From assembly GCF_001687365.1 (NCBI RefSeq), contig NZ_CM004503.1:1-64000 (forward strand): a stretch of DNA of 64,000 nucleotides, given 5' to 3'. The notes below the pieces were generated by a model. The model was not told where the DNA came from. It ran no database searches and was given only the letters and a program-made list of their open reading frames with translations. A program made the position numbers and the translations under genes. This DNA comes from Pararhizobium polonicum (lineage in GTDB: Bacteria; Pseudomonadota; Alphaproteobacteria; Rhizobiales; Rhizobiaceae). Of this stretch, positions 17,158 through 26,463 are shown piece by piece (positions within the stretch are counted from its first letter, which is position 1; every line of letters starts with the position of its first letter).

Positions 17158-18606
17158 TCAGGTGGGAAGAGTGCTCGGTCTCGATCTCGTGACATCGATC
17201 AACGTCGCCGGGGCGTTGTCATCCGCCACCATCAGCATACGGCGGTCCGCGATCGCCGTGCTCAGGTCCTGATCATGGGTAATGAGCAGGATGGCCAACT
17301 CATCCTCGTCGGCGACCTTGCGCAGGTGCCGGATAACCTGCTCCTGCACCGGAGGATCGAGGCGCGAGGTGGGTTCGTCGGCAATCAGCATCGTCGGCCT
17401 CATCGCAAGGATGCGAACAAGTGCCAGGCGCTGCGCTTCGCCGCCGCTGATCTGGCTTGGGCGGCGATGAAGCAGGTCATGCCGCAGGCCAAAGCGCTGC
17501 ATTAATCCCTCAACCTGTCTGAACCCACGGTCGCCGTCTGGCAGGCGGCGCAGGTCTTCGAGGCTCCGCCCGAGGGATTGCCATGGCGCAAACACCCGCG
17601 TCGGATCCTGATGAAGTTTTTGAAGGGAGCCGCCGCGTTCGGCCGTCGGCCGCCGGACGATCCCCCCAAGTGGAGAGGTTTGACCAAGAAGCGTTCGGCC
17701 AAGGGTTGTCTTTCCGATACCGCTCTTGCCCAGAAGCGCTGAAATATGTCCGGCATGACAATGAAAATTCACATCGTCCGCCAGAACCCGTTTGCCAATA
17801 CCAATGCGCAGGCGATCGGTCTCGATCACTTTCGTGGTCGTTGACCGTGCATAGGGGCGGGGTTCCCACGTTGCGGGATCGCTCGCGATGTAATGACGCG
17901 CATAGGCCGTGCGGGGGTCGCTTAGGATTTCGGTCGCAGGCCCGGATTCTATGATCGAGCGTTCATCGAGAAAGGCGATCTGATCGGCGAGCGACCGGAC
18001 GAGCGCTATGTCGTGGGTGATGAGGAGGATCGCGCGACCGCTCTCCCGCAACGCGGTAAAGACCTGGGCCACGGCATCACGCCGGTCTGCATCGAGACCC
18101 TTGGTCGGTTCATCGGCGAGAATGATACCGGCACTGGTCACGGAGGCGATCGCCGCCATCACACGCTGGGCCATGCCCCCGGACAGTTCGAATGGACGCT
18201 TGTCATGATGTTCAGCATCCAGTTGCATGGCCGAGAGCGCTGCGCCGGCTTCATGTGATTGTCGTGGCGAGTGAATCTGCTCTGCGACTTGCGACTTTGC
18301 ACTCAGGAGAGGCGCGAGTGCGTTGAGCGGTTCCTGTGGCAACAGGAACAGATCTTTCGCCCATAGGGATCGAAGTGCTGTGCGGTCGGCGGCGTCATAG
18401 ACGCGCCCGTTGACGATGATGCGCCCCGAGACCGAAACGCCGCGCGGAATGAGACCCATGATGGCACTGCCGATCAGACTTTTGCCACTGCCTGTTTCCC
18501 CGAGAACGGCGAGAATCTCGCCAGCAGCGATGCTGAGCGAGATGTTTTCCACGATGACACGATCGGGCGTTGCGATTGTCAGTCGTTCGATAGCAAGAGT
18601 ACTCAC
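17158..18606 (-). CDS. ABC transporter ATPase, two fused ATP-binding domains (DppD-DppF type)
   Basis: Powers the peptide/nickel-type importer encoded upstream. The 482-residue protein holds two ATPase domains, the first with GETGSGKSL and LSGGMAQRVMAAIA, the second with GKSGIGKTT and ISGGEAQRLALVRI, each followed by a Walker B (ILADEPT, LIADEPT). Single-chain double ATPases of this type serve oligopeptide, nickel or opine-like importers. The GTG start at 18606 follows GAGGAGG and overlaps the permease stop as GTGA; longer frames run into the permease gene. Confidence 0.9.
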   Translation of the reverse strand: MSTLAIERLTIATPDRVIVENISLSIAAGEILAVLGETGSGKSLIGSAIMGLIPRGVSVSGRIIVNGRVYDAADRTALRSLWAKDLFLLPQEPLNALAPLLSAKSQVAEQIHSPRQSHEAGAALSAMQLDAEHHDKRPFELSGGMAQRVMAAIASVTSAGIILADEPTKGLDADRRDAVAQVFTALRESGRAILLITHDIALVRSLADQIAFLDERSIIESGPATEILSDPRTAYARHYIASDPATWEPRPYARSTTTKVIETDRLRIGIGKRVLADDVNFHCHAGHISALLGKSGIGKTTLGRTLLGQTSPLGGIVRRPTAERGGSLQKLHQDPTRVFAPWQSLGRSLEDLRRLPDGDRGFRQVEGLMQRFGLRHDLLHRRPSQISGGEAQRLALVRILAMRPTMLIADEPTSRLDPPVQEQVIRHLRKVADEDELAILLITHDQDLSTAIADRRMLMVADDNAPATLIDVTRSRPSTLPT

Positions 18607-19463
18607 AAGGCGACCTCCTCGATCCCCTGGCGGCGGGCGCTGTAATATTCGCCGATCAGCGTTGCCGAGAGCGTGCAAACCAGAATGGCTCCAGCCGGAG
18701 CCAGCACCATGTGGGGATAGGTACGGAAGAAGGTCATCGTGCTGGCGATCATCCCGCCCCATTCGGCATCTGGCGGACGAAGGCCAAGACCGAGGAAGCC
18801 GACGGATGAGATCGTAAGGACATTGGCGCCGACGGTCAGGGCTCCCAAGGACGTAAGATAAGGGGCAATCGCCGGCAACACGTGGGTGCGGAAGATGTAG
18901 GCCGAACCGAATCCGAGCAGGCGGGAGGCTTCGACATGATCGGTGGCCAGTTCACGCGCGGTAATCGCAGCGGTAAGGCGGGCAAAGCCTGGCCACTGCG
19001 ACATCCACAAGCCAAAAAGGATCGGACCGACACCGCCGCCCAGCAGACCCGAGACCAGGATCACGAACAGGAGACTGGGGCAGGCGATGATCACATCGGA
19101 CAGCCGCATGATGACCTGCCGCGTCCAGCCGGTGCGGAACGCGGCCAGAAATCCGAGCGCAAGGCCGGTGGCCAGCGAGGCGACCACGCCGGCAAAGGCA
19201 ATCCCCAGTGATACGCGTGTGCCCGCAATCAGCCGGGCTGCAATTGATCGACCAAGATTGTCTGCGCCCAGAAGGTATTCGGCAGATGGAGAAGCATAGG
19301 CTGCACCGAGATCCTGCCGGTTGGGGTCGACCGTCAGCAGGAGCGGCCCGAACAATCCCACCAGTAGCATCACAGCCAAAGGCATGAATCCAAAGAGCAC
19401 GATCGACAGTGGCGGCATGCGCCGGGGCCTCATGGTAACTCGATCGAGCGGTGAAAACGTCAT
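18603..19463 (-). CDS. ABC transporter permease (DppC type)
   Basis: Inner-membrane permease of the importer, 286 residues with about six hydrophobic segments and an N-terminal extension typical of DppC-like subunits. The signature loop ELATDHVEASRLLGFGSAYIFRTHVLP contacts the ATPase. It overlaps the upstream permease by 4 nt (ATGA) and the downstream ATPase by 4 nt, indicating a tight operon. Confidence 0.9.
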   Translation of the reverse strand: MTFSPLDRVTMRPRRMPPLSIVLFGFMPLAVMLLVGLFGPLLLTVDPNRQDLGAAYASPSAEYLLGADNLGRSIAARLIAGTRVSLGIAFAGVVASLATGLALGFLAAFRTGWTRQVIMRLSDVIIACPSLLFVILVSGLLGGGVGPILFGLWMSQWPGFARLTAAITARELATDHVEASRLLGFGSAYIFRTHVLPAIAPYLTSLGALTVGANVLTISSVGFLGLGLRPPDAEWGGMIASTMTFFRTYPHMVLAPAGAILVCTLSATLIGEYYSARRQGIEEVAL

Positions 19464-20422
19464 GGCTGGTGGCCCGCCACAAACAGCCGCGGATCGAGCA
19501 GCCTGACCGTGACGTCGCTGATACCATTGATTGCGACCACGGAGATGCCAATCAGCAATCCCGCACCCATCGCCATCGGTATGTCGGCCGCCAGAACGCT
19601 GTCGATCAGCCGCGTTCCGAGACCGTCAAGGTTGAACAGTACGTCGATGACGACAAGACCGCCGATCGTATGGGCGACCAGCGGCCCGAAATAGGCAATC
19701 ACCGGAACGAGTGTCGGCCGCAGCGCATGTGTAAAGATAATCCGCAACCAGCTCTGGCCCTTGATCCGCCCATAGGTCGGATAGAAGTCCTGCATCGTTG
19801 CGACCACGGCGTTACGGACCACGCGCGAAAGCTCCGGAAGCAGCGCAAGCGCAAGCGTGCAGGAGGGAAGGATCGCGTAACCAGGCAGGTTATTACCGGC
19901 CGCCGGCAGCCAGCGCATACCAATGGCAAATATCGTGATCAGAATGATACCGAGCAGGAACGACGGCACTGATGACAGGACCGCAGAAACGACCAGGAAT
20001 CCCCGATCGAAGATACTGTCTTGCCGCATCCCGGCTGCAAAACCCACCATCAGGCTCAGGACAAGAGCGACGCTGACACCGATGATCGCAATGCTCATCG
20101 TCGTCTGAAAACTCTGCCACACTTCCGGCGTGACCTCGCGGCCACTGATCATGGAGCGTCCCAGCTGTCCGGTGAATACGGAGCCGACCCACCGGCCATA
20201 TTGCAGAATGACGGGCTGATCCAGTCCCGTCATCTGGCGCGCCTGATCCACGGTCTGCAGGGAAATCCGCTCGCCGTAACGAGCTTCCGCAACCCGAAAC
20301 GCAATATCGCCCGGGGCCATCTGCACAGCGACAAACGCGAGGCTGGCAACGGCAAACGCAACGCCTGCCGCAGCCACCAGATGACCGATAACCGCTCCGG
20401 CAATGCCGCGCATGGCAGGCAT
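19460..20422 (-). CDS. ABC transporter permease (DppB type)
   Basis: First permease of the importer, 320 residues. It shows the DppB pattern: one N-terminal membrane segment, the periplasmic MAPGDIAFRVAEARYG region, then the membrane domain with the ATPase-contacting loop VVRNAVVATMQDFYPTYGRIKG (shown as a landmark). It is 3 nt downstream of the binding-protein gene and overlaps the next permease. Confidence 0.9.
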   Translation of the reverse strand: MPAMRGIAGAVIGHLVAAAGVAFAVASLAFVAVQMAPGDIAFRVAEARYGERISLQTVDQARQMTGLDQPVILQYGRWVGSVFTGQLGRSMISGREVTPEVWQSFQTTMSIAIIGVSVALVLSLMVGFAAGMRQDSIFDRGFLVVSAVLSSVPSFLLGIILITIFAIGMRWLPAAGNNLPGYAILPSCTLALALLPELSRVVRNAVVATMQDFYPTYGRIKGQSWLRIIFTHALRPTLVPVIAYFGPLVAHTIGGLVVIDVLFNLDGLGTRLIDSVLAADIPMAMGAGLLIGISVVAINGISDVTVRLLDPRLFVAGHQP

Positions 20423-20425
20423 GCC

Positions 20426-21985
20426 TCAGCTAGCCCATTTGACGCGGTCGATCCAGAAGCTGACCTCGAGGGCATCGATTGGCACGCTGTCGAAAGCGAT
20501 CCGGTCGGAAATCGAGACATTGTAGTCGTACCAGACCACCGGAATGACCGGCAGATCGGCATTGACGAGCGCACGGATCTTCTTTCGAGCCGCTACGCGC
20601 TGGTCCTCGTTGCGAGCGGCAAGATAGTCGCTGAGGGCTTGTTCCATGTCCGGATTGCGGTAATTCACACCGCTCCACACCGCGTTCGCCGCATTGCTTT
20701 CGGCATAATCCAGCACAAGAGTGGCGACGGGATCAGGCACGGCACCATAGTTTCGTCGCGTGAGGCCGAAGAGGAAGCTGCCCTTGGCGACGGCCTCCAG
20801 AACTTGTCCCTGGTTGCCGTTTTCGAGCTTGACCTCGATGCCGACGTCGGCGAGCTGCGCCTGGATCGCTTCCGCCAAAGATTTGACTTCCGGCTGCTTG
20901 CCGACAATCATCGTCAACGAGAAGCGCGTTCCGTCGCGGGTCAGGACGCCGTCCGGGCCTTTGGTCCAGCCAGCCCCGGCCAGTAGCCGCTCGGCTTCTT
21001 TCACGTCGCGTTCGATCTGCGGCAGATCGGGATCGTACCAGTCGGGAAAGGCAGCAGAGAAGAGCTGGTTGGCGGCGGCTTTTGGATTGCCGAACAGTGC
21101 CTGGGCAATTCCTCGCCGATCGACGGCCAGGGAGATCGCCCGACGCTCGACAGGGTCATCGAAACGCACGTCCCCTGCATTGACGAACACGCCGTTGATC
21201 CGCGCAGTCTGGACCTGCTTGACCTTGACCTTTCCGCTGCCTTCGACCCGGTCGCGCAAGGCCTGCGGCAGACCGAGAACCAGATCGACCTGACCCGCTT
21301 CTGCCATGTTGGCAATCGTGTCGGGCGACGTCGCGCCGGTGAAATGTACCTTGGCGATATGCGCTGGCGTTCCCCAATAATCGGAGAAGGCTTCCAGATC
21401 CACCGAGGTTTTGCCCTCGATTTTGGTGATCTTGTAAGGCCCTGTGCCGATGATGTGTTTGACGGTCCCGTCAGGAGCAAAGGAGGATTTTGCCAGAATA
21501 ACGGCCGGGCCATCGGTGAAGAAGTCCGCCACGAGGCTGAACGGTTTCGTCAGAGAGACAACCACTGACTGACCGGCAACGCTCACGGACGAAATCGGCA
21601 GTTGCGGCACCATTTCGGTATTGTTGCGCGACTTGCGCATGACTTCGATCGCGTCGCGAACCAGTTCCGGGGTCAACGCACTACCATCATGGAAGCGCAC
21701 GCCTTCGCGAATGACGAAGGACCAGTTCAGACCGTCGTCGCTGACCGACCAGCTTTTGGCAAGTTCCGGCGCGAGCTTGCCGTCCGGATCGATCGTCACC
21801 AGGGTTTCGGCGACCCGAAGCCTACGGAAATGGTAGCTGGTGTCAGCCAGCTCAAGGCTGGTGATTTCTCGGGGCGAGGTGATCTGAAGGATCCGTTCCT
21901 CTTTTGCAAAAGCGGCGCGGCCGAGCACGGTCGTTACGGCGCCGAGCGCCACGGACGCGGCAAGCACCGCTCTTCGGGAAATCAT
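20426..21985 (-). CDS. ABC transporter substrate-binding protein (peptide/nickel family, SBP_bac_5)
   Basis: Periplasmic binding protein of the importer, 519 residues. It starts MISRRAVLAASVALGAVTT, a Tat-like signal sequence with cleavage expected after AAFA, and contains the family features YHFRRLRVAETLVTI, LAPELAKSWSVSDDG and IREGVRFHDGS. The ATG at 21985 follows GAGGAGC; the longer upstream frame lacks the signal. The substrate cannot be read from sequence: dipeptides, nickel-metallophore or opine-like compounds are all possible. Confidence 0.9.
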   Translation of the reverse strand: MISRRAVLAASVALGAVTTVLGRAAFAKEERILQITSPREITSLELADTSYHFRRLRVAETLVTIDPDGKLAPELAKSWSVSDDGLNWSFVIREGVRFHDGSALTPELVRDAIEVMRKSRNNTEMVPQLPISSVSVAGQSVVVSLTKPFSLVADFFTDGPAVILAKSSFAPDGTVKHIIGTGPYKITKIEGKTSVDLEAFSDYWGTPAHIAKVHFTGATSPDTIANMAEAGQVDLVLGLPQALRDRVEGSGKVKVKQVQTARINGVFVNAGDVRFDDPVERRAISLAVDRRGIAQALFGNPKAAANQLFSAAFPDWYDPDLPQIERDVKEAERLLAGAGWTKGPDGVLTRDGTRFSLTMIVGKQPEVKSLAEAIQAQLADVGIEVKLENGNQGQVLEAVAKGSFLFGLTRRNYGAVPDPVATLVLDYAESNAANAVWSGVNYRNPDMEQALSDYLAARNEDQRVAARKKIRALVNADLPVIPVVWYDYNVSISDRIAFDSVPIDALEVSFWIDRVKWAS

Positions 21986-22093
21986 GAATAGGCTCCTCGG
22001 GTTAAACTCGACATGACGACGATGCCGAATGAGGCCCCAGCCTGTCCGGCGCGACGCTGCCTGTGGAATGACATCGTGTTCCGGAGCCCGGCC

Positions 22094-22108
22094 ACTACGC
22101 AGCGTAGT
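22094..22108. promoter_or_regulatory. Perfect palindrome ACTACGC-A-GCGTAGT upstream of the importer operon
   Basis: A perfect 15-bp palindrome 108 bp upstream of the binding-protein start; a further GCGTAGT half-site lies near 22222. Proposed operator for the RpiR regulator encoded just upstream. Confidence 0.6.
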
Positions 22109-22250
22109 AGCTGTTACCATTCATGATAATAACGATCAAGTTTAAATATCGCCAGAATTGCTCGACCCGGTCGGCTTCCCAGCCATTGGCCCCATTCTTC
22201 GTCATCCCCGTTCATCATTAGCGTAGTGTTGACGACGCAGTGTCCGGCTT

Positions 22251-23105
22251 TCAGGTTCTGCGATCCAGTTCACTGCGAAAATCGCGAAGTCGGCGCGCCG
22301 TCTCCATGGCCTGATCCGGGCCAAGCTGGGTAAGAGACAGGACAAGGGTCTCAAGCGCGAGCAGGATCGTTCCATAGAACGTCATATTGCCGACCTCGGT
22401 TCGTGGCACTTCCAGAACGGCCTGAGCACCAACCGCGAGGCGACCGGTCGGGTTGTCGGTAATGACGACGAGTATTCCACCGATACGCTGAAGCTCCTCC
22501 TTGATGAGGAGGCTTTCCTTGTGCACCTTCCCGTAGGCGAGGAGGACTACCGCATCGCCTGGCTGCAGGCCGAGCAGTGCGTCGGCGAAGGCGTGGCCGG
22601 TACCCTCCATCACGAAATTCGCACGGCCTATTCGGCCAAGATGCGTTGCGGTCTGCTGCGCCAGACGGGAAAGCGGCCCGCCGCCATGGAGGCCGATCCG
22701 GCTGGCATCGTTCAGGAGGTGCGCCGCAGACTGAAACTGCTCTGGCAATGCCGGTCGCGACAGTCTCTCCAGTGTCCTGGCATAGGCCTCGACCACCATT
22801 TGGAGCGGAGGCCGGCTTCCATCCTGTGTCAACTCACTCACGGTCACGCCCACCTTTTCTACCGGTGTACGGGCACCCTCGTCGAGTTTCTCTGCGATCA
22901 CGGTCTTGAGGTGAGGTAGCCCATCGAAGCCAAGCGTCTGGATTGATCGGATAACGGTGGCGTCGGATGCGTCAATCTTCGCAGCTAGCTCGAGAGCAGA
23001 ACTGACGAGCACGGCATTGGGATGTCGCTCGATATAGTCCAGGAGTCGAGTAGCCGCGGCGCTGAGATTTTGTCTCTGCTGCACTTCAAGCATATGATAT
23101 TCCAC
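22251..23105 (-). CDS. MurR/RpiR-family transcriptional regulator
   Basis: 284-residue regulator with an N-terminal helix-turn-helix (SSALELAAKIDASDATVIRSIQTLG as landmark) and a C-terminal SIS sugar-phosphate-binding domain (GLHGGGPLSRLAQQTATHLGR; VVLLAYGKVHKESLLIKEEL). RpiR proteins usually control sugar or amino-sugar catabolism and sense phosphorylated ligands. It lies upstream of, and co-directional with, the importer, whose promoter region contains a strong palindrome. Start is GTG 23105 behind AGGA; ATG 23093 is an alternative. Confidence 0.88.
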   Translation of the reverse strand: MEYHMLEVQQRQNLSAAATRLLDYIERHPNAVLVSSALELAAKIDASDATVIRSIQTLGFDGLPHLKTVIAEKLDEGARTPVEKVGVTVSELTQDGSRPPLQMVVEAYARTLERLSRPALPEQFQSAAHLLNDASRIGLHGGGPLSRLAQQTATHLGRIGRANFVMEGTGHAFADALLGLQPGDAVVLLAYGKVHKESLLIKEELQRIGGILVVITDNPTGRLAVGAQAVLEVPRTEVGNMTFYGTILLALETLVLSLTQLGPDQAMETARRLRDFRSELDRRT

Positions 23106-23194
23106 TATCCGTTCCTGGGTTCCTCGAAGGGCTGAGCGCCATAACTAGCCCGAACAGGGAACGAATTCCAGCAGCAGGAATGTTTCGCATCCCC

Positions 23195-23535
23195 TCACGA
23201 TGCCGTTCGCCGGAGGACAGCGTCACAAGACACCGCGGACTTGCCCAGCTTGTCGATCATTGCGAGGCATGCCTCGATAGGCCGAAATCTGTTCTTCAAG
23301 TCGAACGGCAACTTTGTGCGCTCGCTGATAAAATGCCCCTCGGCCATGCCATATCGGTCTATGTGGGTTTCCAGATTGAGCGGTGCTTCGTATTTTGTTG
23401 CCGCGATTGCGCGTGTAACGGCTTCCCAGTCGATCCGCCCATCGAAGGGCAGAAGATGATCATCGGTTGCGCCAAAATTGTCGTTGATATGCGTCGTGAT
23501 AAGACGATCTCCGTACTGTTCCACCACGGAGCATG
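23195..23535 (-). pseudogene. Sugar phosphate isomerase/epimerase, C-terminal fragment
   Basis: The last ~110 residues of a xylose-isomerase-like TIM-barrel protein are readable: RLITTHINDNFGATDDHLLPFDG, IDWEAVTRAI and LNLETHIDRYG, with the His and Asp of the metal site. The N-terminal half (~170 residues) is missing, and the frame runs into the 3' end of the SRAP gene. It is therefore a remnant at the right border of the transporter block, and its sugar connection fits the RpiR regulator next door. Confidence 0.8.
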
Positions 23536-23547
23536 ATCCTGGCGCGA

Positions 23548-24309
23548 TCATTTCCCAATGGGCTCTCCGGATTTGGACACGATCGTGGATCCGTACGGTT
23601 CGCGCGACGAAATGATCAACGCATCATCTGGCAAAGGTCGTGCCAGTTCTTTGGCTTCGTCCCATGGCGCCTGCATCCACACCTCGGTCTCCTCTTCGGT
23701 CAGGAGAAGAACAGGCATCGCCTTCTCATGGATCGGCTTCACGAGATTGTTGGGATCAGTGGTCAAAAACCCATAGAGGTCGTCGGTCGTCGGCCCATCC
23801 TTCACCTTCCGGACGCTCTGCCATTGCGGGACATGGATGCCGGCGAAGAACATCAGCGACTTTTCCTCGTCGCGCGCAAACCAGGCGTTCGGCACGTTCC
23901 CGCCGGGTTGCTGGCTGGCGGGATCGGGTTCGGCGAAGCTGGTGACCGGGACGAGGCATCGGTGCTCGACACCAAACCATCGTTTCCAGTGTGGGAAGGT
24001 GAGCTTGCGGACGTTGGTCGTGCCGCGGTCCGCCTCCATGCGGATGAGCTCTTCAAGATCGGCGGGCTTCCCTTTGGCTTTCAGTTTTTCGGCCTTGGCT
24101 TTGGCGGCCTTTTCCAAGGTGAACCGCGGCGAGGGAAGACCCCAACGCGCATGTGCCAATTGTCTCCTTCCATCAGCGGAGTTGCGGACAATCGGTCCCA
24201 TCTGATCGGGGTTCATTTGATAGGCTGGCATGAGGTTGATGAGGCTCTCGGCGTCCTGAGCCCATTTTGAAACCCAGTCCTTGTCCTCCATCCGATAGAG
24301 ATTACACAT
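23548..24309 (-). CDS. SOS response-associated peptidase (SRAP, YedK/HMCES family)
   Basis: SRAP proteins crosslink through Cys2 to abasic sites in single-stranded DNA and shield them. The 253-residue protein starts MCNLYRM, exposing Cys2 after Met removal, and has the conserved ARWGLPSPRF, CLVPVTSFAEPD and PIHEKAMPVLL motifs, including the active-site Glu and His. The start at 24309 is required by Cys2. It is 56 nt downstream of the ligase gene on the same strand, forming a repair pair. Confidence 0.92.
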   Translation of the reverse strand: MCNLYRMEDKDWVSKWAQDAESLINLMPAYQMNPDQMGPIVRNSADGRRQLAHARWGLPSPRFTLEKAAKAKAEKLKAKGKPADLEELIRMEADRGTTNVRKLTFPHWKRWFGVEHRCLVPVTSFAEPDPASQQPGGNVPNAWFARDEEKSLMFFAGIHVPQWQSVRKVKDGPTTDDLYGFLTTDPNNLVKPIHEKAMPVLLLTEEETEVWMQAPWDEAKELARPLPDDALIISSREPYGSTIVSKSGEPIGK

Positions 24310-24365
24310 GCGACCCCCTCCGCTTCGACCAAATACGGCTACTCTAGCGCATGTCGCTTGTTTCG

Positions 24366-25427
24366 CTAGTCGAGCTGGTAAACGTCGGCATTGTCTTGCC
24401 GTTCCCGCAGGCCCTTGTACGACGGATGACGGAGTTTCCCGTCCGATGTCCAGGCGCGAAACTCGATCTCGGCGATCAGGGTAGGCTGGACCCAGACAAT
24501 GTCGGCAGTTCCGGAATGGGGCAGGGGCGGCTGCTTTCGCTTCCATCGCAGCGTGTCCAGCATCTTCCGCAACCGGATGATCTCGGCTCCCTTGAAGCCC
24601 GTGCCGACGCTTCCGACGTGGACGAGATCGCCATCGCGGTAGGCGGCAAGCGCTAACGAGCCGAAGCCGGCAGGGGATGCCGTCGACCTCTCATAGCCGA
24701 CGATGAAGAACGCTTCGCTCTGTACGCATTTGACTTTCACCCAATCCCCGGTCCTGCCCGAACGATAGGGCTGATCGAGGCGCTTGCCGACGATGCCTTC
24801 CAGGCCGAGGCGGCAGACATGCTCAAGCAGGACAGCTGGCTCGGCATCGAGTGTTTCTGATATCCGAATGGCGCTGGCTTCATTCGTTGGGCCGTTTATC
24901 GTGTCCTCGAGAAGGTGTCGGCGCGAACGGTATTCAACACCGCGCAGATCGTGCCCATCCAGATAAACAAGATCGAAAGCGTATAGGACGGCGTGGGAGG
25001 CGCGCTTGCCAGCTTGTTTGCCGGATGCACCCAGCGATTGCTGCAGCAGCCCGAAATCCGGCCGCCCCTCATCGTCGAGCACGACGGCTTCCCCATCGAT
25101 GATCATCGTCGCCGGCCCCAGCGCTCGGGCGGCCTGCTCTATGGCCGGAAACCGATGTGTCCAGTCGTGGCCGCCGCGGGTAAGGATCCGGATCCGCTGG
25201 GGCTCGATATGGACCGCAAGGCGATAGCCATCCCATTTCAGCTCCCAACTCCATTCGTTTCCGGTGGGAGGCTTAGCCTTCAATAGGGCCAGCGCCGGCT
25301 CGACGCGATCAGGTATGGGATCGAAGAGGAGCTGTGGTTGAGCTGGATTACGCTTCCTGCGCGGCTTTGAGCGGATTGGCGGCTCGGTGTCGCGCAGGAG
25401 GGGTTTTGATCTCGGAGGCCTCGTCAT
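24366..25427 (-). CDS. ATP-dependent DNA ligase, LigD ligase-domain type
   Basis: Stand-alone ligase domain like that of LigD, used in non-homologous end joining and base repair. The 353-residue protein carries adenylation motif I ELKWDGYR (Lys 64), then IIDGEAVVLDDEGRPDF, GLEGIVGKRLD and the OB-fold part with WVKVKC. Polymerase and phosphoesterase domains of full LigD are absent, and no Ku gene is in the window. It is divergent from imuA; the 283-bp gap contains a LexA box that could serve both. Confidence 0.9.
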   Translation of the reverse strand: MTRPPRSKPLLRDTEPPIRSKPRRKRNPAQPQLLFDPIPDRVEPALALLKAKPPTGNEWSWELKWDGYRLAVHIEPQRIRILTRGGHDWTHRFPAIEQAARALGPATMIIDGEAVVLDDEGRPDFGLLQQSLGASGKQAGKRASHAVLYAFDLVYLDGHDLRGVEYRSRRHLLEDTINGPTNEASAIRISETLDAEPAVLLEHVCRLGLEGIVGKRLDQPYRSGRTGDWVKVKCVQSEAFFIVGYERSTASPAGFGSLALAAYRDGDLVHVGSVGTGFKGAEIIRLRKMLDTLRWKRKQPPLPHSGTADIVWVQPTLIAEIEFRAWTSDGKLRHPSYKGLRERQDNADVYQLD

Positions 25428-25634
25428 CCGGCCAGTTCATCAGAAAAACCTTAATAATACTGTGACTATCCCTATATTGTCCCCGCTATTCACCGATCAG
25501 GACATAAGACTGTAGAAGCCAGCGAAATTTCTTGGTCGCAGCTATTCACCTGATTCTCATGAAGAATCTCGAACTTCTAATGTTCGGAACAATACTCGTA
25601 CGTTTTTTGCCGCCTTGACTCCTTTCTCATATGG

Positions 25635-25649
25635 GAACAAAAACAGAAC
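25635..25649. promoter_or_regulatory. LexA (SOS) box GAAC-N7-GAAC
   Basis: GAACAAAAACAGAAC matches the alphaproteobacterial LexA direct-repeat box (GTTC-N7-GTTC on the other strand) exactly. It is 62 bp upstream of imuA, so imuA-imuB-dnaE2 should be DNA-damage inducible. It could also affect the divergent ligase gene. Confidence 0.85.
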
Positions 25650-25710
25650 ATTGACATTTGCACGACATGAAGTCGCCCTGCCAACACGACCTTGAAGGGA
25701 GCCGTGAACA

Positions 25711-26463
25711 ATGACTGCTGCCCGCGAAAGGGTAATCTGCGATCTGCGGGAGCGTATTGCATCGCTCGAAACCAGCACGGCGAAAAAAGCCGGTTGGTTG
25801 CCATTTGGCGTGCCGGAGATGGATGCGGTTCTGCCTGGCGGCGGCCTTGCTCATGGCGCGCTTCACGAATTTGCCGGTGGTGGATCGGGCACCGTCGATG
25901 GTGCGGCCGCTGCTCTTTTTGCAGCCGGCATAGCGGCACGGACGAAGGGGCCGATCGTGTGGTGTCTGACGCGACCAGATCTGTTTTTCCCCGCGCTTGC
26001 GCAGGTCGGACTGCATCACGACCGGATAATCTTCGTCGAGTCCGACACGGAGGAAGACGTGCTCGCCAATATGGAGGAGGGGCTGTCCTTTGGTGGGCTC
26101 GGCGCCGTCGTCGGTGAACTCGTTCGCCTGCCGATGGTCAGCTCGCGCCGCCTGCAGCTGGCGGCCGAGCGCACGGGGACAATGGCATTGGCTGTGCGTC
26201 GTTGGAGGCGGCAGACAGAGGCCAATGATTTCGGGCAGCCGACGGCGTCGACCACGCGGTGGCGGGTGAGCGTGATGCCATCGGAGGATTTGCCAGTGCC
26301 GGGTGTGGGGAGAGCCCAATGGTTGCTGGAATTGATGCGCGTGAAAGCGGGTGAATGTGCTGAGTTTCTCGTGAGGGCGTGCGATGACAAGGGTTGTCTC
26401 GATCTATCTTCCGGATCTGCCGACGGATCGCATTCGTCGCGCCGATCCATCCATTCCGCCTGA
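25711..26463 (+). CDS. imuA: ImuA, mutasome accessory protein
   Basis: ImuA (RecA/SulA-like) works with ImuB and DnaE2 in SOS-induced error-prone synthesis. The 250-residue product starts behind AAGGGAG and has the family landmarks WLPFGVPEMDAVLPGGGLAHGALHEF (residues 29-54), VWCLTRPDLFFPAL and AQWLLELMRVKAGECAEF. Its last 80 nt overlap imuB, as is usual for this cassette. Confidence 0.93.
   Translation: MTAARERVICDLRERIASLETSTAKKAGWLPFGVPEMDAVLPGGGLAHGALHEFAGGGSGTVDGAAAALFAAGIAARTKGPIVWCLTRPDLFFPALAQVGLHHDRIIFVESDTEEDVLANMEEGLSFGGLGAVVGELVRLPMVSSRRLQLAAERTGTMALAVRRWRRQTEANDFGQPTASTTRWRVSVMPSEDLPVPGVGRAQWLLELMRVKAGECAEFLVRACDDKGCLDLSSGSADGSHSSRRSIHSA

Noticed and set aside
25571..25590. GAAC...GTTC repeats upstream of the LexA box as a second SOS box
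   Set aside because: The spacing and orientation do not match the direct GAAC-N7-GAAC form; only the copy at 25635 does.
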